Assembly: GCA_003151515.1 (NCBI GenBank)
Contig: PLXS01000030.1
Coordinates: 77,757 to 141,756 of the forward strand
Origin: Opitutaceae bacterium
Lineage (GTDB): Bacteria; Verrucomicrobiota; Verrucomicrobiia; Opitutales; Opitutaceae
DNA length: 64,000 nt
Direction of reading: 5' to 3'
The notes under the pieces are model-generated. The model was not told the origin of the DNA. It ran no database searches and saw only the letters and a program-made list of their open reading frames with translations. The position numbers and the translations under genes are program-made. Of this stretch, positions 30,095 to 39,507 are shown one piece after another; within the stretch, counting starts at the first letter, position 1; each line of letters begins with the position of its first letter.

Positions 30095-32197
30095 ATGAGG
30101 CCCGCCGCCCCCCCAACCCATAAATGGAGCTTCGTGCCCATGGGCGGCCTGGAGCAGGTGTCGCTCGCGACGGGATCCGACCTGGCGGCGCTGGGCCAGC
30201 TGGACCAGAAACTCTGGGTCGCGCTCAGCTGCCCGGTCAAGGGGCTGCAGATAGACGAGCGATCGCTCTCGCTCATCGACTCCGACGGCGACGGCCATGT
30301 TCGCCCCCCGGAGGTCATCGCCGCCGTGGCCTGGGCTTGCGCCAGGCTCAGGGACCCCGGACTGATCCTCAAGGGCGCGGACCCGCTTCCAATCGACGCC
30401 ATAGCGGAGGGCGCCCCGGGGGCCCCTGTCGCCGACGCGGCCCGCTGGATCCTTTCAAGGATGAGCCACGGCTCGGCGGCCATCTCGGCGGCCCAGGCGG
30501 CGCAGGCGGCCAAGGCGGCCTCGCTGGGCGCCCTGAAGGGCGACGGCTTGCTGCGGCCCGACGCCGCGCCCGACATGCAGACGCGCGCCCTGATCGCGGA
30601 GATAGCCCAGTGCCAGGGCACCGTGACCGAGGCGTCGGTCGAGGCCTTCTACGCGGATCTCGCCTCCTTCAAGGCGTGGTCCGAGGCCGGGAGCCTCGCG
30701 GGCGCGGCGCAACTCGGGCCCGCCGCCGCCGAGGCGTTCGCGGCCGTCGCCGCCGTCCGCTCCAAGGTCGCCGACTACTTTGCGCGCACGCAGCTCGCGG
30801 CCTTTGACGCCGCGGCCGTTCCCGGCCTCAACCTCCAGGACGCGGACTTCCGCAGGGTTTCCGCGGGCGAGCTCTCCGCTGACTCTCCGTCCCTCGCGGC
30901 GTTCCCGCTCGCCCGCGTAGAGGCCGACAAGCCTCTGCCGCTCCTCGCGGGGGTCAACCCCGCGTGGGCCGCGGCCCTAGCCAGGCTGCATGCCGCCGCT
31001 GTCGTCCCTCTCCTGGGCCCGTCGAAGATGCAGCTGACGCCGGACGACTGGGCCGCCCTTTTGGAGAAGCTGCGGCCCTACGAGTCGTGGGTGGGCACGA
31101 AGCCCGCGTCCGCTGTCGCGAATCTTGGGATCGACCGGATAAACGCCATCCTCGCGGGCGCCGGCCGCAAAACGCTCGCGGACCTCTTCAGCGAGGACAA
31201 GGCGCTGGCCCCCAGGGTCGCCGCGCTCGCCGACGTGGAGCGTCTCGCCCTCTTCGCGAGGGACCTCGGCACCATCCTGCGCAACTTCGTCAATTTCTCG
31301 GACTTCTATTCGAAGGCGAAGCCCGCCGTGTTCCAAACGGGGGCCCTGTACATGGACGGCCGCACGTTCAGGCTGTGCATACGCGTCGACGACATTGCCG
31401 CCCACTCGGTGTTCGCCAAGATGAGCCGCGTCTACGTCGCCTACCTCGAGTGCCGAAGGACGGGCGGCGAGACGATGAGGGTCGCCGCGGGCGTCACCCA
31501 GGGCGACAGCGACTACCTCTTCGTCGGGAGAAACGGCGTCTTCTACGACCGCAGGGGGCTCGACTGGGACGCCACCGTGGTGAGGATCGTCGAGAGCCCC
31601 ACCAGCATCAGGCAGTCGTTCCTCGCGCCGTACAAGAAGGTTTCGTCGTTCGTCGGCGACCAGCTTGCGAAGTTTGCCTCCTCGAAGGAGACGGCGGTGC
31701 AGGGCGGCCTCGAGGTGGCGGCCGTGGCCCCGGTGACCCAGGCGCCCCCGCAGTCCCAGTCCTTTGACATCGCCAAGTTCGCCGGAATCTTCGCCGCCAT
31801 CGGCCTCGCGATCGGCGCGATAGGCGGGGCGCTGGCGAGCGTCTTCAGCGGGCTCCTCCACCTGCCCCCTTGGATGTGGCCGGTCGCGGTTGCCGCGGCC
31901 CTGCTGATCATCTCCGGGCCCTCGATGCTCCTCGCCGCGCTCAAGCTGCGCCAGAGAAACCTGGGGCCGCTTCTCGAGGGGACGGGCTGGGCGGTGAACG
32001 GCCGGGTGAAGATCAACATTCCCCTTGGCGCCGCGCTGACCGACCGCGGCGTTCTCCCGGCGGACTCCGCGCGGCTCACAACGGATCCCTACGAGGACCA
32101 GGCCGCGAACCGGCGGCGCATGGTCGCGTACGGGCTCGTCCTGGGGGTGCTTGCGTGGCTCGTCGCGGCCCGCGTCTTCCGCTTCTGGCCGTTCTGA
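30095..32197 (+). CDS. Uncharacterised large protein with an N-terminal EF-hand-like loop and C-terminal TM segments
   Basis: IDSDGDGHVRPPEV (EF-hand loop DxDxDGxhxxxE); hydrophobic stretches near the C-terminus (FAGIFAAIGLAIGAIGGALASVF, WPVAVAAALLIISGPSMLLAAL). Start uncertain. Confidence 0.7.
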   Translation: MRPAAPPTHKWSFVPMGGLEQVSLATGSDLAALGQLDQKLWVALSCPVKGLQIDERSLSLIDSDGDGHVRPPEVIAAVAWACARLRDPGLILKGADPLPIDAIAEGAPGAPVADAARWILSRMSHGSAAISAAQAAQAAKAASLGALKGDGLLRPDAAPDMQTRALIAEIAQCQGTVTEASVEAFYADLASFKAWSEAGSLAGAAQLGPAAAEAFAAVAAVRSKVADYFARTQLAAFDAAAVPGLNLQDADFRRVSAGELSADSPSLAAFPLARVEADKPLPLLAGVNPAWAAALARLHAAAVVPLLGPSKMQLTPDDWAALLEKLRPYESWVGTKPASAVANLGIDRINAILAGAGRKTLADLFSEDKALAPRVAALADVERLALFARDLGTILRNFVNFSDFYSKAKPAVFQTGALYMDGRTFRLCIRVDDIAAHSVFAKMSRVYVAYLECRRTGGETMRVAAGVTQGDSDYLFVGRNGVFYDRRGLDWDATVVRIVESPTSIRQSFLAPYKKVSSFVGDQLAKFASSKETAVQGGLEVAAVAPVTQAPPQSQSFDIAKFAGIFAAIGLAIGAIGGALASVFSGLLHLPPWMWPVAVAAALLIISGPSMLLAALKLRQRNLGPLLEGTGWAVNGRVKINIPLGAALTDRGVLPADSARLTTDPYEDQAANRRRMVAYGLVLGVLAWLVAARVFRFWPF

Positions 32198-32214
32198 GCC
32201 GCAAGGCTCGTCCG

Positions 32215-32937
32215 TCAGCGGAACTCCATCCACTCCGGCGAGAAGTACCTCTCAACAAGGCCCTCCATCTCGTCCTCACTGAATTCGGGCCAGGGGCGCG
32301 CCTCGGCCGGGATCCGGAGCGCCTGCGCGAGGCGCGCGGCAAAGTCCTCGCCGAATTTCTCCCAGTCGGGCGCGGGCGACCCCGCCGCGGGCTTCCAGAT
32401 GGACCCCTGGAAAAGGAGCCCGCGCTTGTTCCTCTTCTGGGCCCCGCCCGCAATCTTGATCCCGGTGGACGCGTGCACGACGTCGAATATCTCCGCCCTC
32501 TCGAAGCAGACTCCCGCCGGGCCGCCAGGCTCGGCTGCGCCCCCTGGATCCGGCACGGCCTTTACGGTGACCGGGACGCCCGCAGCACGGAGCGCCAGCG
32601 CCAGCGCCTCGTGGACGGCCCGGTAGCTCTGGGTCGCACGGAGCTCCTCAAGGGGATGCCCCCTCGGAATCACGAGCGCGTAGGTCCAGTCGTCCCGGTG
32701 GTCGACGATCCCCCCGCCTGTGGGGCGCCGGCACAGGTCGAACGCCTCGCCGGGGGGCAGCTGGCCCCGCACAAAGGCGATCTTCTGGCTGTAGCCGAAG
32801 GTGAACGCCGGTGAGCGCCAGTCGTAGTGCCTGTATCTGGCGTTGCCCTCGCGCGGGTGGCGCTGCAGGAGCATGAAGTCCGCGGCCATGTTCTCCGCGG
32901 CGCCTCCCGTCCTCTCCGGCAGGACCTCCAGGATCAT
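32215..32937 (-). CDS. Lipoate/biotin-protein ligase A family
   Basis: RRPTGGGIVDHRDDWTYALVIP, TGIKIAGGAQKRNKRGLLFQGSI. Confidence 0.88.
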   Translation of the reverse strand: MILEVLPERTGGAAENMAADFMLLQRHPREGNARYRHYDWRSPAFTFGYSQKIAFVRGQLPPGEAFDLCRRPTGGGIVDHRDDWTYALVIPRGHPLEELRATQSYRAVHEALALALRAAGVPVTVKAVPDPGGAAEPGGPAGVCFERAEIFDVVHASTGIKIAGGAQKRNKRGLLFQGSIWKPAAGSPAPDWEKFGEDFAARLAQALRIPAEARPWPEFSEDEMEGLVERYFSPEWMEFR

Positions 32938-33389
32938 AGCGAGCGCACGAGCCAGTCGGCGCGCCAGCTGCGCTCCCGCCTGCTAAGCGCGAGGACGCCC
33001 GCCTTCGGAAAATGGTAGAACACGGCCGCGTGGCCCGGCCCTCGGGTCATGATGGAGGCGAGGATCCCGAGGTGCGGCTCGTGCCCCACCAGGGCGATGC
33101 TCCTTTTCTCGGAGCCGAGCGCCTCGGCGACGGCAGAGGGGTCGTCCTCCGGCTCGAGCCCCTTCCTTAGGATGATTCGCGCGTGGAGCCCGAGGCCCTG
33201 GGCGAGGAGCTCGGCCGTCTCCCTGGACCTCGACAGGGGGCTGTGCCATATCTCCGCGGGCGCGAAGCCTGCCTCCTTGCGCAGGAGTTCGCACGCCCTG
33301 ACGACCTGCTCGCGCCCCTTCGTGCTCAGCGGCCTCAGGGGGTCCTCCTCGTCGGAGACGGCGTCGGCGTGCCTGATTAGGTAGATCAT
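32934..33389 (-). CDS. sixA: SixA-like phosphohistidine phosphatase (histidine phosphatase superfamily)
   Basis: MIYLIRHADAV, HSPLSRSRETAELLA, ALVGHEPHLG. Internal ATG; ATGA overlap with the next gene. Confidence 0.88.
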   Translation of the reverse strand: MIYLIRHADAVSDEEDPLRPLSTKGREQVVRACELLRKEAGFAPAEIWHSPLSRSRETAELLAQGLGLHARIILRKGLEPEDDPSAVAEALGSEKRSIALVGHEPHLGILASIMTRGPGHAAVFYHFPKAGVLALSRRERSWRADWLVRSL

Positions 33390-33411
33390 CGCCCAGGGGC
33401 CCCCGTACGCG

Positions 33412-34050
33412 TCAGGGGGCCAGGCGCTCCACAATCCAGGTGCTCGTCTCGTCGCGGCGGTAGCGGAGCCTGTCGTGGAGCCTGTTGCGGCGCCCCTGCC
33501 AGAACTCGACGGACTGCGGGATGATCCTGAATCCGCCCCAGTTGGGCGGCAGAGGGGCCTCGACGCCCGAGTACTTCTTCTCCACGGCCCGCATCGCCTC
33601 CTCGAGGACGTCGCGCCCCGAGATGATCGAGCTCTGGGGCGACGCCCAGGCCGCCAGCTGGTTGGCCCTCGGCCGGCTGTGGAAGTAGGCCTCGCTCTCC
33701 TCCCTGGGCACCCTGGCCACCGCGCCCTCGACAATCACCTGGCGCTCGAGCGCGACCCAGGGGAACAGGTACGCCGCGTGGGCGTTGCCCTCGAGCTCGC
33801 GGCCCTTTCGGCTGTGGTAGTTCGTGTAGAAGACGAACCCGCGGCCGTCGACGGCCTTGAGCAGGACCATGCGCGCCGACGGGCGGCCGTCCTTAGCCGC
33901 GGTGGCAAGTACCGCAGCGTTGGGCTCGTGCACCTTCGCCGCCTCGGCCTCCTGGAACCACTTCTCGAACTGGCGGTACGGGTCCTTGGCGACATCCTTC
34001 TCGGAAAGCCCCGCAAGCGAGTACTCCTTTCGTAGGTCGGCCAGGGTCAT
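33412..34050 (-). CDS. pdxH: Pyridoxamine 5'-phosphate oxidase
   Basis: DPYRQFEKWFQEA, RMVLLKAVDGRGFVFYTNYHSRKGRELEGN, SVEFWQGRRNRLHDRLRY...WIVERLAP. Confidence 0.97.
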   Translation of the reverse strand: MTLADLRKEYSLAGLSEKDVAKDPYRQFEKWFQEAEAAKVHEPNAAVLATAAKDGRPSARMVLLKAVDGRGFVFYTNYHSRKGRELEGNAHAAYLFPWVALERQVIVEGAVARVPREESEAYFHSRPRANQLAAWASPQSSIISGRDVLEEAMRAVEKKYSGVEAPLPPNWGGFRIIPQSVEFWQGRRNRLHDRLRYRRDETSTWIVERLAP

Positions 34051-34111
34051 TGCGGGGACGCTGCCGCTGTGCGCACGGGGTGTCAAAATTCAACTTGTCG
34101 AGGCGGCGCCG

Positions 34112-34609
34112 CTAGCGCGTGAGCGCGCGCACGATCGCCGAATGCGCGGGGAATTCCCTCTCGAGCTCCTTCCTCTTGCCGAGCTCAAACTCCCCCTCGC
34201 TCCAGGCGGGCGCCATGGTGCATCCGACGAGCGTCCATCCGCGCGCCGCGCCGGGGTGGGCGGCGACTATGCGCGCCCCCTGCCACTCGCCGGCCCTCGC
34301 GATCGCCTGGGGCACATGTCCCCCCTCTGGGTCCGGTCCGAGGATCGAGATGAGGCAGGCCTTGGTGCGGGGGTCCAGACGCACGAGCTCCGCCGGATCC
34401 CCCGCATGGAAGTGCCACACCTCGTCGCACCGGAGCCTGTGCAGCGCCGAGAAGTCGTTCTCGGTCATGAGGAAAAGGATCGCGGAGCCGGCCGCCCGTC
34501 CGTCGGCCACTGAGGCACTTCCTGTCCATGTCCGGGCGAAGAAACCCCCTTCTCCGGGGAGGGGCTCCAGCCCGAACTTCCTGATTAAATGGGCCGCCTC
34601 GGCGTTCAT
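34112..34609 (-). CDS. Cupin family protein (DUF985)
   Basis: LIRKFGLEPLPGEGGFFARTW, ALHRLRCDEVWHFHAGDP, GWTLVGCTMAPAW. Confidence 0.85.
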   Translation of the reverse strand: MNAEAAHLIRKFGLEPLPGEGGFFARTWTGSASVADGRAAGSAILFLMTENDFSALHRLRCDEVWHFHAGDPAELVRLDPRTKACLISILGPDPEGGHVPQAIARAGEWQGARIVAAHPGAARGWTLVGCTMAPAWSEGEFELGKRKELEREFPAHSAIVRALTR

Positions 34610-34614
34610 GGGCA

Positions 34615-35937
34615 ATGAGATATAGAACCAACCGGGGGTTTGCACGACATTCCGTGCTTCCCGTCAAACGCCCTATTCGCGAAGCTTTCCTGGTGGACCG
34701 ACTAGACCAATTCATCGAACAGAACACCCCGTCGCTCCTGGGCCGGCTCAAACGCCTCGTCGGCCTGCAGACCGTGAACCCGCCGGGCGAGAACTACGGG
34801 ACAATCACGGCCCTGCTTGTGCGGGAACTCCGAAACGTCGGCCTCAAGGCCCGCCGGTTCCGGATCCCGCAGCGGCTGCTGAAGTCCAGCCTGCCGCCGG
34901 CCCAGCATGCGTTCCCCCGATACAACGTCCTTGGAAAGCTGCGGGCGCCGGGCGCCAGGAGGACCATCCACTTCAACGCCCACTACGACGTGGTTCCGGT
35001 CTCCGGGGCGTGGCGCCACGGCAGCCCCTTCAGCGGGGCCGTCGAGAAGGGCCTCATCTATGGCCGCGGGACGGCGGACATGAAGGGCTCGATCGCAAGC
35101 CTGCTGACGGCCCTGGACGCCCTCTCGTCCACCGGGACGCGGCCCCTTGTGAACGTCGAGGTCTCGTTCACCGCCGACGAGGAGACGGACTCCTTCCTCG
35201 GCGCGCGCTGGCTGGTCGACGAGGCGCCGATCAACCCGGACTACGCCATCGTCATGGAGGGCGCGGAGGGCGACAAGGTCTGCTGTGGCCACAACGGCAC
35301 TCTCTGGATGGAGGTGGCCGTCATCGGGAAGGCGGCGCACGGATCGACGCCCGAGAAGGGCGTCAACGCCCTCGAGAAGATGGCGGCGCTTGTGCGCGAG
35401 CTCGAGTCCTACAAGGCGAGGATCGCCAGGAGGACGTTCGTCACCCCGGAGGGAAAGACCATGCGGCCGACGATCAACGTCGGCGGCGTCTTCGCGTGCG
35501 GCCCGGGCGCGAAGATCAACACGGTCCCCGCGCAGGCCTCCTTCTCCATCGACCGGCGCGTTCTCGCGGTCGAGGACCACGCCTCCGCCGAGCGTGACCT
35601 GCGCTCCTTCCTCGCCGCCGCCGCGCGGCGCATCCCGGCCTGCAGGATCCGCGTCTCCAAGGTGTCCGAGAACTTCTCCTGCTTCACGAAGCCGAGGCAC
35701 CCGTTCTTCGGTGCGATGGCCGACTGCGTCAGGCGCGTGCGGGGAAAGCCCACCGTGTTCAGCGTCTCCACGGGCTTCAACGATATCCACTACTTCGCGA
35801 AGCACCTCGGCATTCCGACTCTCGGCTACGGCCCGGGGGGCGACGACATCCACGCCGTCAACGAGCGGGCGCGGGTAGGGGACCTCGTGTCCGCCGCCAA
35901 GATCTACGCCAGGCTCCTCACGAGCTTCGGCGGCTGA
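34615..35937 (+). CDS. M20 family metallopeptidase/deacylase (ArgE/DapE-like)
   Basis: FNAHYDVVP, GRGTADMKGSI, FTADEETDSFLGA, YGPGGDDIHAVNERA. Start uncertain. Confidence 0.93.
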   Translation: MRYRTNRGFARHSVLPVKRPIREAFLVDRLDQFIEQNTPSLLGRLKRLVGLQTVNPPGENYGTITALLVRELRNVGLKARRFRIPQRLLKSSLPPAQHAFPRYNVLGKLRAPGARRTIHFNAHYDVVPVSGAWRHGSPFSGAVEKGLIYGRGTADMKGSIASLLTALDALSSTGTRPLVNVEVSFTADEETDSFLGARWLVDEAPINPDYAIVMEGAEGDKVCCGHNGTLWMEVAVIGKAAHGSTPEKGVNALEKMAALVRELESYKARIARRTFVTPEGKTMRPTINVGGVFACGPGAKINTVPAQASFSIDRRVLAVEDHASAERDLRSFLAAAARRIPACRIRVSKVSENFSCFTKPRHPFFGAMADCVRRVRGKPTVFSVSTGFNDIHYFAKHLGIPTLGYGPGGDDIHAVNERARVGDLVSAAKIYARLLTSFGG

Positions 35938-35946
35938 GGCCGCGCG

Positions 35947-36528
35947 TCAGGGAGAGACGAACCCCTGCCGCACGACGTGGACCGCGATCGCGGCCAGGAG
36001 CAGCGAGATAATCTTCGACACCGCCCTCAGGCCCGTCACACCGACCAGGCGCGCGAGCCACTCGCTGGCCACGAACGATAACGCGACGATGGCCAGGTTG
36101 GCGGCGAGTGCCAGCAGCGTCATCCAGAGGCCGAGCGACTGAGAGATGACGAGGAGCGTCGTTATCGTCGCCGGGCCCGCGATGAGGGGCATGCCCAGGG
36201 GCACGACGCCGAAGTCGTCGGGTAGGCCCCCCTTCTCGACCGTGACGGGAAGCGTCAGGTCGCGCGCCGCGATGATGAAGAGGATTAGTCCGCCCGCGAT
36301 CTGGAAGTCTCCTTCGCCTATCCTGATCGAGATGAAGATCACCCGCCCGAGGAAGAGGAAGAGGAGCGCCACGGCGCCGCCCGTGAGCGTGGCCTGGGTC
36401 GCGATCCGCCGGCGCCTCTCGGGAGTCGCGTCCTTCCCAAGCGCAAGGAATATCGCGGCGAGGCCGACCGGATCGATAGCCACGAAGAGGGGTATGAAGC
36501 ACTCGAGAAACCTCGTAACCAGGGACAT
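35947..36528 (-). CDS. MarC family integral membrane protein
   Basis: FLECFIPLFVAIDPVGLAAIFLAL, GVVPLGMPLIAGPATITTLLV. Confidence 0.9.
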   Translation of the reverse strand: MSLVTRFLECFIPLFVAIDPVGLAAIFLALGKDATPERRRRIATQATLTGGAVALLFLFLGRVIFISIRIGEGDFQIAGGLILFIIAARDLTLPVTVEKGGLPDDFGVVPLGMPLIAGPATITTLLVISQSLGLWMTLLALAANLAIVALSFVASEWLARLVGVTGLRAVSKIISLLLAAIAVHVVRQGFVSP

Positions 36529-36534
36529 GCGAAG

Positions 36535-37656
36535 ATGATGCCATCTGCCGTGCGAAAGGCAATCCACCTTGCGCCGAAACGGCCCGCGCCGATGATGCTC
36601 TGCCCCGTGAAGGACGCCGCGACCGATCTCTACAGTCTCACGCGCCAGGAGCTCGGCTCCCTCCTTGGGTCATGGGGCCTGAGCCCGGTCCACGCCGCCC
36701 GGATCTGGAACCGCCTCTACCTGGGCCTCGCCGGCTCGGTGCCCGAGCTGGGCGACCTGCCGGCGCGCGTGCGCTCCCGCCTCTCCTCCGGGGCTCGCAT
36801 CGGGAGCCTTCCCGTTTCCCTCGAGACGGACTCAAGCGACGGGTTCACCCGCAAGTACCTTCTCTCGCTTGCGGACGGCGAAAGGATCGAGACCGTGCTC
36901 ATGCGCTTCACGGGGCGCACCACCGCCTGCCTGAGCAGCCAGGCCGGCTGCGCGATGGGATGCGTCTTCTGCGCGACGGGGCAGATGGGGTACCGCAGGC
37001 AGCTCTCCGCTGCGGAGATCGTCTCGCAGGCGGTGCACATCGCGAGGGTCCTTCGCTCGTCGGGCGAGCACCGCGGCCTCAGAAACGTGGTCTTCATGGG
37101 AATGGGCGAGCCGCTCCACAACTACGACGCGGTCATGAAGGCGGCCGACATCCTTCGCGACCCGAACGGTCTCAGCCTGGGGGCGGGGCGCATCACGCTC
37201 AGCACGGTCGGGGTCGTGCCGGGCATCCGGCGCATGGCCGACGAGGCCCGCCCCATCCATCTCGCCGTATCCCTGCACGCGGCGAGCCAGCAGGAGCGCG
37301 CAGCCCTCGTGCCCGCCGCCCGCCGGTGGCCTCTCGACGAGCTGATGGAGGCGTGCCGGCACTACTGCTTCACGCTGCGCCGCCGGATCTTCTTCGAGTG
37401 GACCCTGATCGAGGAAAAAAACGACTCGGCGGACCACGCGCACGCCGTCGGCCGCCTGATCCATGGCCTGCCCGCCCAGGTGAACCTTATCCCCCTCAAC
37501 CCCACGTCGGGCTACGGCGGCCGTCCCTCGCACGGCGAGGCCGCGCGCCGCTTCCAGCGCGTCCTGTCGGAGCACTATGGGATCCCGAGCACCATCCGCC
37601 AGCGCCGCGGCATAGACATCGCCGCCGGATGCGGGCAGCTGGCCGTTGCCTCCTAG
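36535..37656 (+). CDS. rlmN: 23S rRNA/tRNA adenine-C2 methyltransferase RlmN (radical SAM)
   Basis: CAMGCVFCATG radical SAM motif, NVVFMGMGEPLHNYDAV, STVGVVPGIRRM, IAAGCGQL. Confidence 0.96.
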   Translation: MMPSAVRKAIHLAPKRPAPMMLCPVKDAATDLYSLTRQELGSLLGSWGLSPVHAARIWNRLYLGLAGSVPELGDLPARVRSRLSSGARIGSLPVSLETDSSDGFTRKYLLSLADGERIETVLMRFTGRTTACLSSQAGCAMGCVFCATGQMGYRRQLSAAEIVSQAVHIARVLRSSGEHRGLRNVVFMGMGEPLHNYDAVMKAADILRDPNGLSLGAGRITLSTVGVVPGIRRMADEARPIHLAVSLHAASQQERAALVPAARRWPLDELMEACRHYCFTLRRRIFFEWTLIEEKNDSADHAHAVGRLIHGLPAQVNLIPLNPTSGYGGRPSHGEAARRFQRVLSEHYGIPSTIRQRRGIDIAAGCGQLAVAS

Positions 37657-37663
37657 GGCCACC

Positions 37664-38542
37664 CTAGTCGTAGCGCGCCGCCCGGCCGAGGTAGTTCAGC
37701 ATCCATATCTCCTTCCAGACCCTGTAGCGGCCCTCGTGGGAGATCTTGCCATGGTCCTCGCGCTCACCCTGGGGGTTGAGGAATCCAAGCTCGGTGTTCA
37801 CCCGGTCGAGCTCCCTTTGCGCGTTGTTGAGATCGGCCAGGGGCTCGACCGCGAAGGGCGCGAGCGGCTGGCCCATCGAGGAGACCCTGCGCCGGTGCCT
37901 GGCCAGCAGCCGGGCGAGCGACCGGCAGCACGGCCGACGGTCGACGTACCAATCCTCCGGGTAGAAGCCGCCGAAGGGGATGTAGAGGTTGTCGGTCACG
38001 TACCGCGCCCCGTCGGCCGCCATCGACATGAGCGAGTAGCAGACGTCGATCGCGCCGTTTCCCTGCGGCAGGAAGGTCACCTGGACGCGCAGGAGCGCCC
38101 CCTCGTCCTGGTAGATGGACACGCGCAGGTAGATGTCGCCCCCGACCTCGGCCTTGAGCGCCTGGACCTGCTTGAAGCCCTGCGCCCTGAGCCATTCGCG
38201 AATCTTAAGGAATCGGGGCTGGACGGGCCACTCCTCACCGCTGCTGTTAATCGAATACCTGGGGAACAGCGGAAAGGGGCTCACGCTTAGCGCCGCGATG
38301 GCCAGCCAGTTGTACAGCGTCTCCACCAGGAACCAGATGATGAAGCCGGCGAGCGCCAGCACCCAGAGGGGCCGGTCGATGAGCTCGAAGTCGAGGCAGA
38401 GCTTTGCCCCCACGATCGGGAAGACGATCCAGCGCAGCCAGCGGTCGATGATCGCCACGACGGGCGAGCCAAAGCGCTGATGCAGCTGCATCAGGACGAA
38501 CGAGAGGAGGATCGCTCCGAAGACGAAGTACGGAACCTGCAT
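37664..38542 (-). CDS. Hypothetical membrane-anchored protein
   Basis: Long ORF with N-terminal hydrophobic segments (FVFGAILLSFVLMQLHQRF; PLWVLALAGFIIWFLVETLYNWLAI). No family recognised. Confidence 0.7.
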   Translation of the reverse strand: MQVPYFVFGAILLSFVLMQLHQRFGSPVVAIIDRWLRWIVFPIVGAKLCLDFELIDRPLWVLALAGFIIWFLVETLYNWLAIAALSVSPFPLFPRYSINSSGEEWPVQPRFLKIREWLRAQGFKQVQALKAEVGGDIYLRVSIYQDEGALLRVQVTFLPQGNGAIDVCYSLMSMAADGARYVTDNLYIPFGGFYPEDWYVDRRPCCRSLARLLARHRRRVSSMGQPLAPFAVEPLADLNNAQRELDRVNTELGFLNPQGEREDHGKISHEGRYRVWKEIWMLNYLGRAARYD

Positions 38543-38568
38543 TTGCGATGATTGCCCCGGCTGGCTCC

Positions 38569-38588
38569 TTCAGCCTCTTGAGGCTGAA
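38569..38588. promoter_or_regulatory. Perfect inverted repeat TTCAGCCTC-TT-GAGGCTGAA between divergent genes
   Basis: 9-bp arms, 2-nt centre, 26 bp upstream of the minus-strand gene ending at 38542. Confidence 0.5.
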
Positions 38589-38807
38589 ACCGGCTCCGGG
38601 GGCTGCTTTGCGGGACAACGCGCTGCCCGTGCGGGTTCCCCTTTGCCGGCGCTATTTGCTGATTCCACCATGATGTTGACTCTTTCTCAACCTATACGGC
38701 CGGTCGCGCCCAGGCGCAAGGAAAGTAAGCCCGAAGGCCGTCCGGGCTTCGCGAACTCCATTTCCCGTTTGCCGCTGGCGGCCGCCCCTTTAACGCTCTG
38801 CGAAGCC

Positions 38808-39503
38808 ATGGCCACCGCAGAGAAACGCCACGAGGTCCTCGTGATTGACGATGAGGTCCAGATCCGCCGCCTGATGCGAATCACCCTCGAGGCCGGCGGG
38901 TTCACCATGCGCGAGAGCGACAGCGGGCGCGGCGGCCTGGGCGAGATCTCCTTCCGCCAGCCGGACGCCGTTGTGCTTGACCTTGGGCTGCCGGACATGT
39001 CCGGCGTCGACGTCCTCAAGCGCCTGCGCGAATGGTCCCAAGTTCCGGTGCTGATACTCTCGGTCCTCGGCCACGAGGACGACAAGGTCTCCGCTCTCGA
39101 CGCGGGGGCCGACGACTACCTCACCAAGCCCTTCAACGGCCGCGAACTCCTTGCCCGCCTGCGCGTCATGCTCCGCCACTCCAGACCGGAGGACGGCATC
39201 AGCATCGTGCGCTTCGGCGCGGTGGAGGTCGACCTTTCGCACCGCCAGGTGAGGAGGGCGGGGGAGCCCGTGCCGCTGACCGCCAAGGAATACGCCCTTC
39301 TTCGGCTCCTCGTCCTGCACCGCAACAAGGTGCTTACCCACCGCCAGCTCCTGCGCGACGTCTGGGGCCCGACGTCGGACGACCAGACCCACTACCTGCG
39401 CGTTTACGTGGACCGCCTGCGGCGCAAACTGGAGAAGGACCCGAAGGCGCCGGCGTTGCTCACGACAGTCCTCGGCGTCGGCTACCGCCTGGTGTGCGAG
39501 TAG
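38808..39503 (+). CDS. kdpE: OmpR/KdpE-family response regulator
   Basis: REC domain (VIDDEVQIRRLM, VVLDLGLPDMSG, GADDYLTKPF) and winged helix (LTAKEYALLRLLV...YLRVYVDRLRRKLEKDP). Confidence 0.88.
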   Translation: MATAEKRHEVLVIDDEVQIRRLMRITLEAGGFTMRESDSGRGGLGEISFRQPDAVVLDLGLPDMSGVDVLKRLREWSQVPVLILSVLGHEDDKVSALDAGADDYLTKPFNGRELLARLRVMLRHSRPEDGISIVRFGAVEVDLSHRQVRRAGEPVPLTAKEYALLRLLVLHRNKVLTHRQLLRDVWGPTSDDQTHYLRVYVDRLRRKLEKDPKAPALLTTVLGVGYRLVCE

Positions 39504-39507
39504 CCGA

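Noticed and set aside
32196-32209. GAGCC-GCAA-GGCTC stem between convergent genes as a terminator
   Set aside because: Only 5 bp and no T-tract; insufficient evidence.
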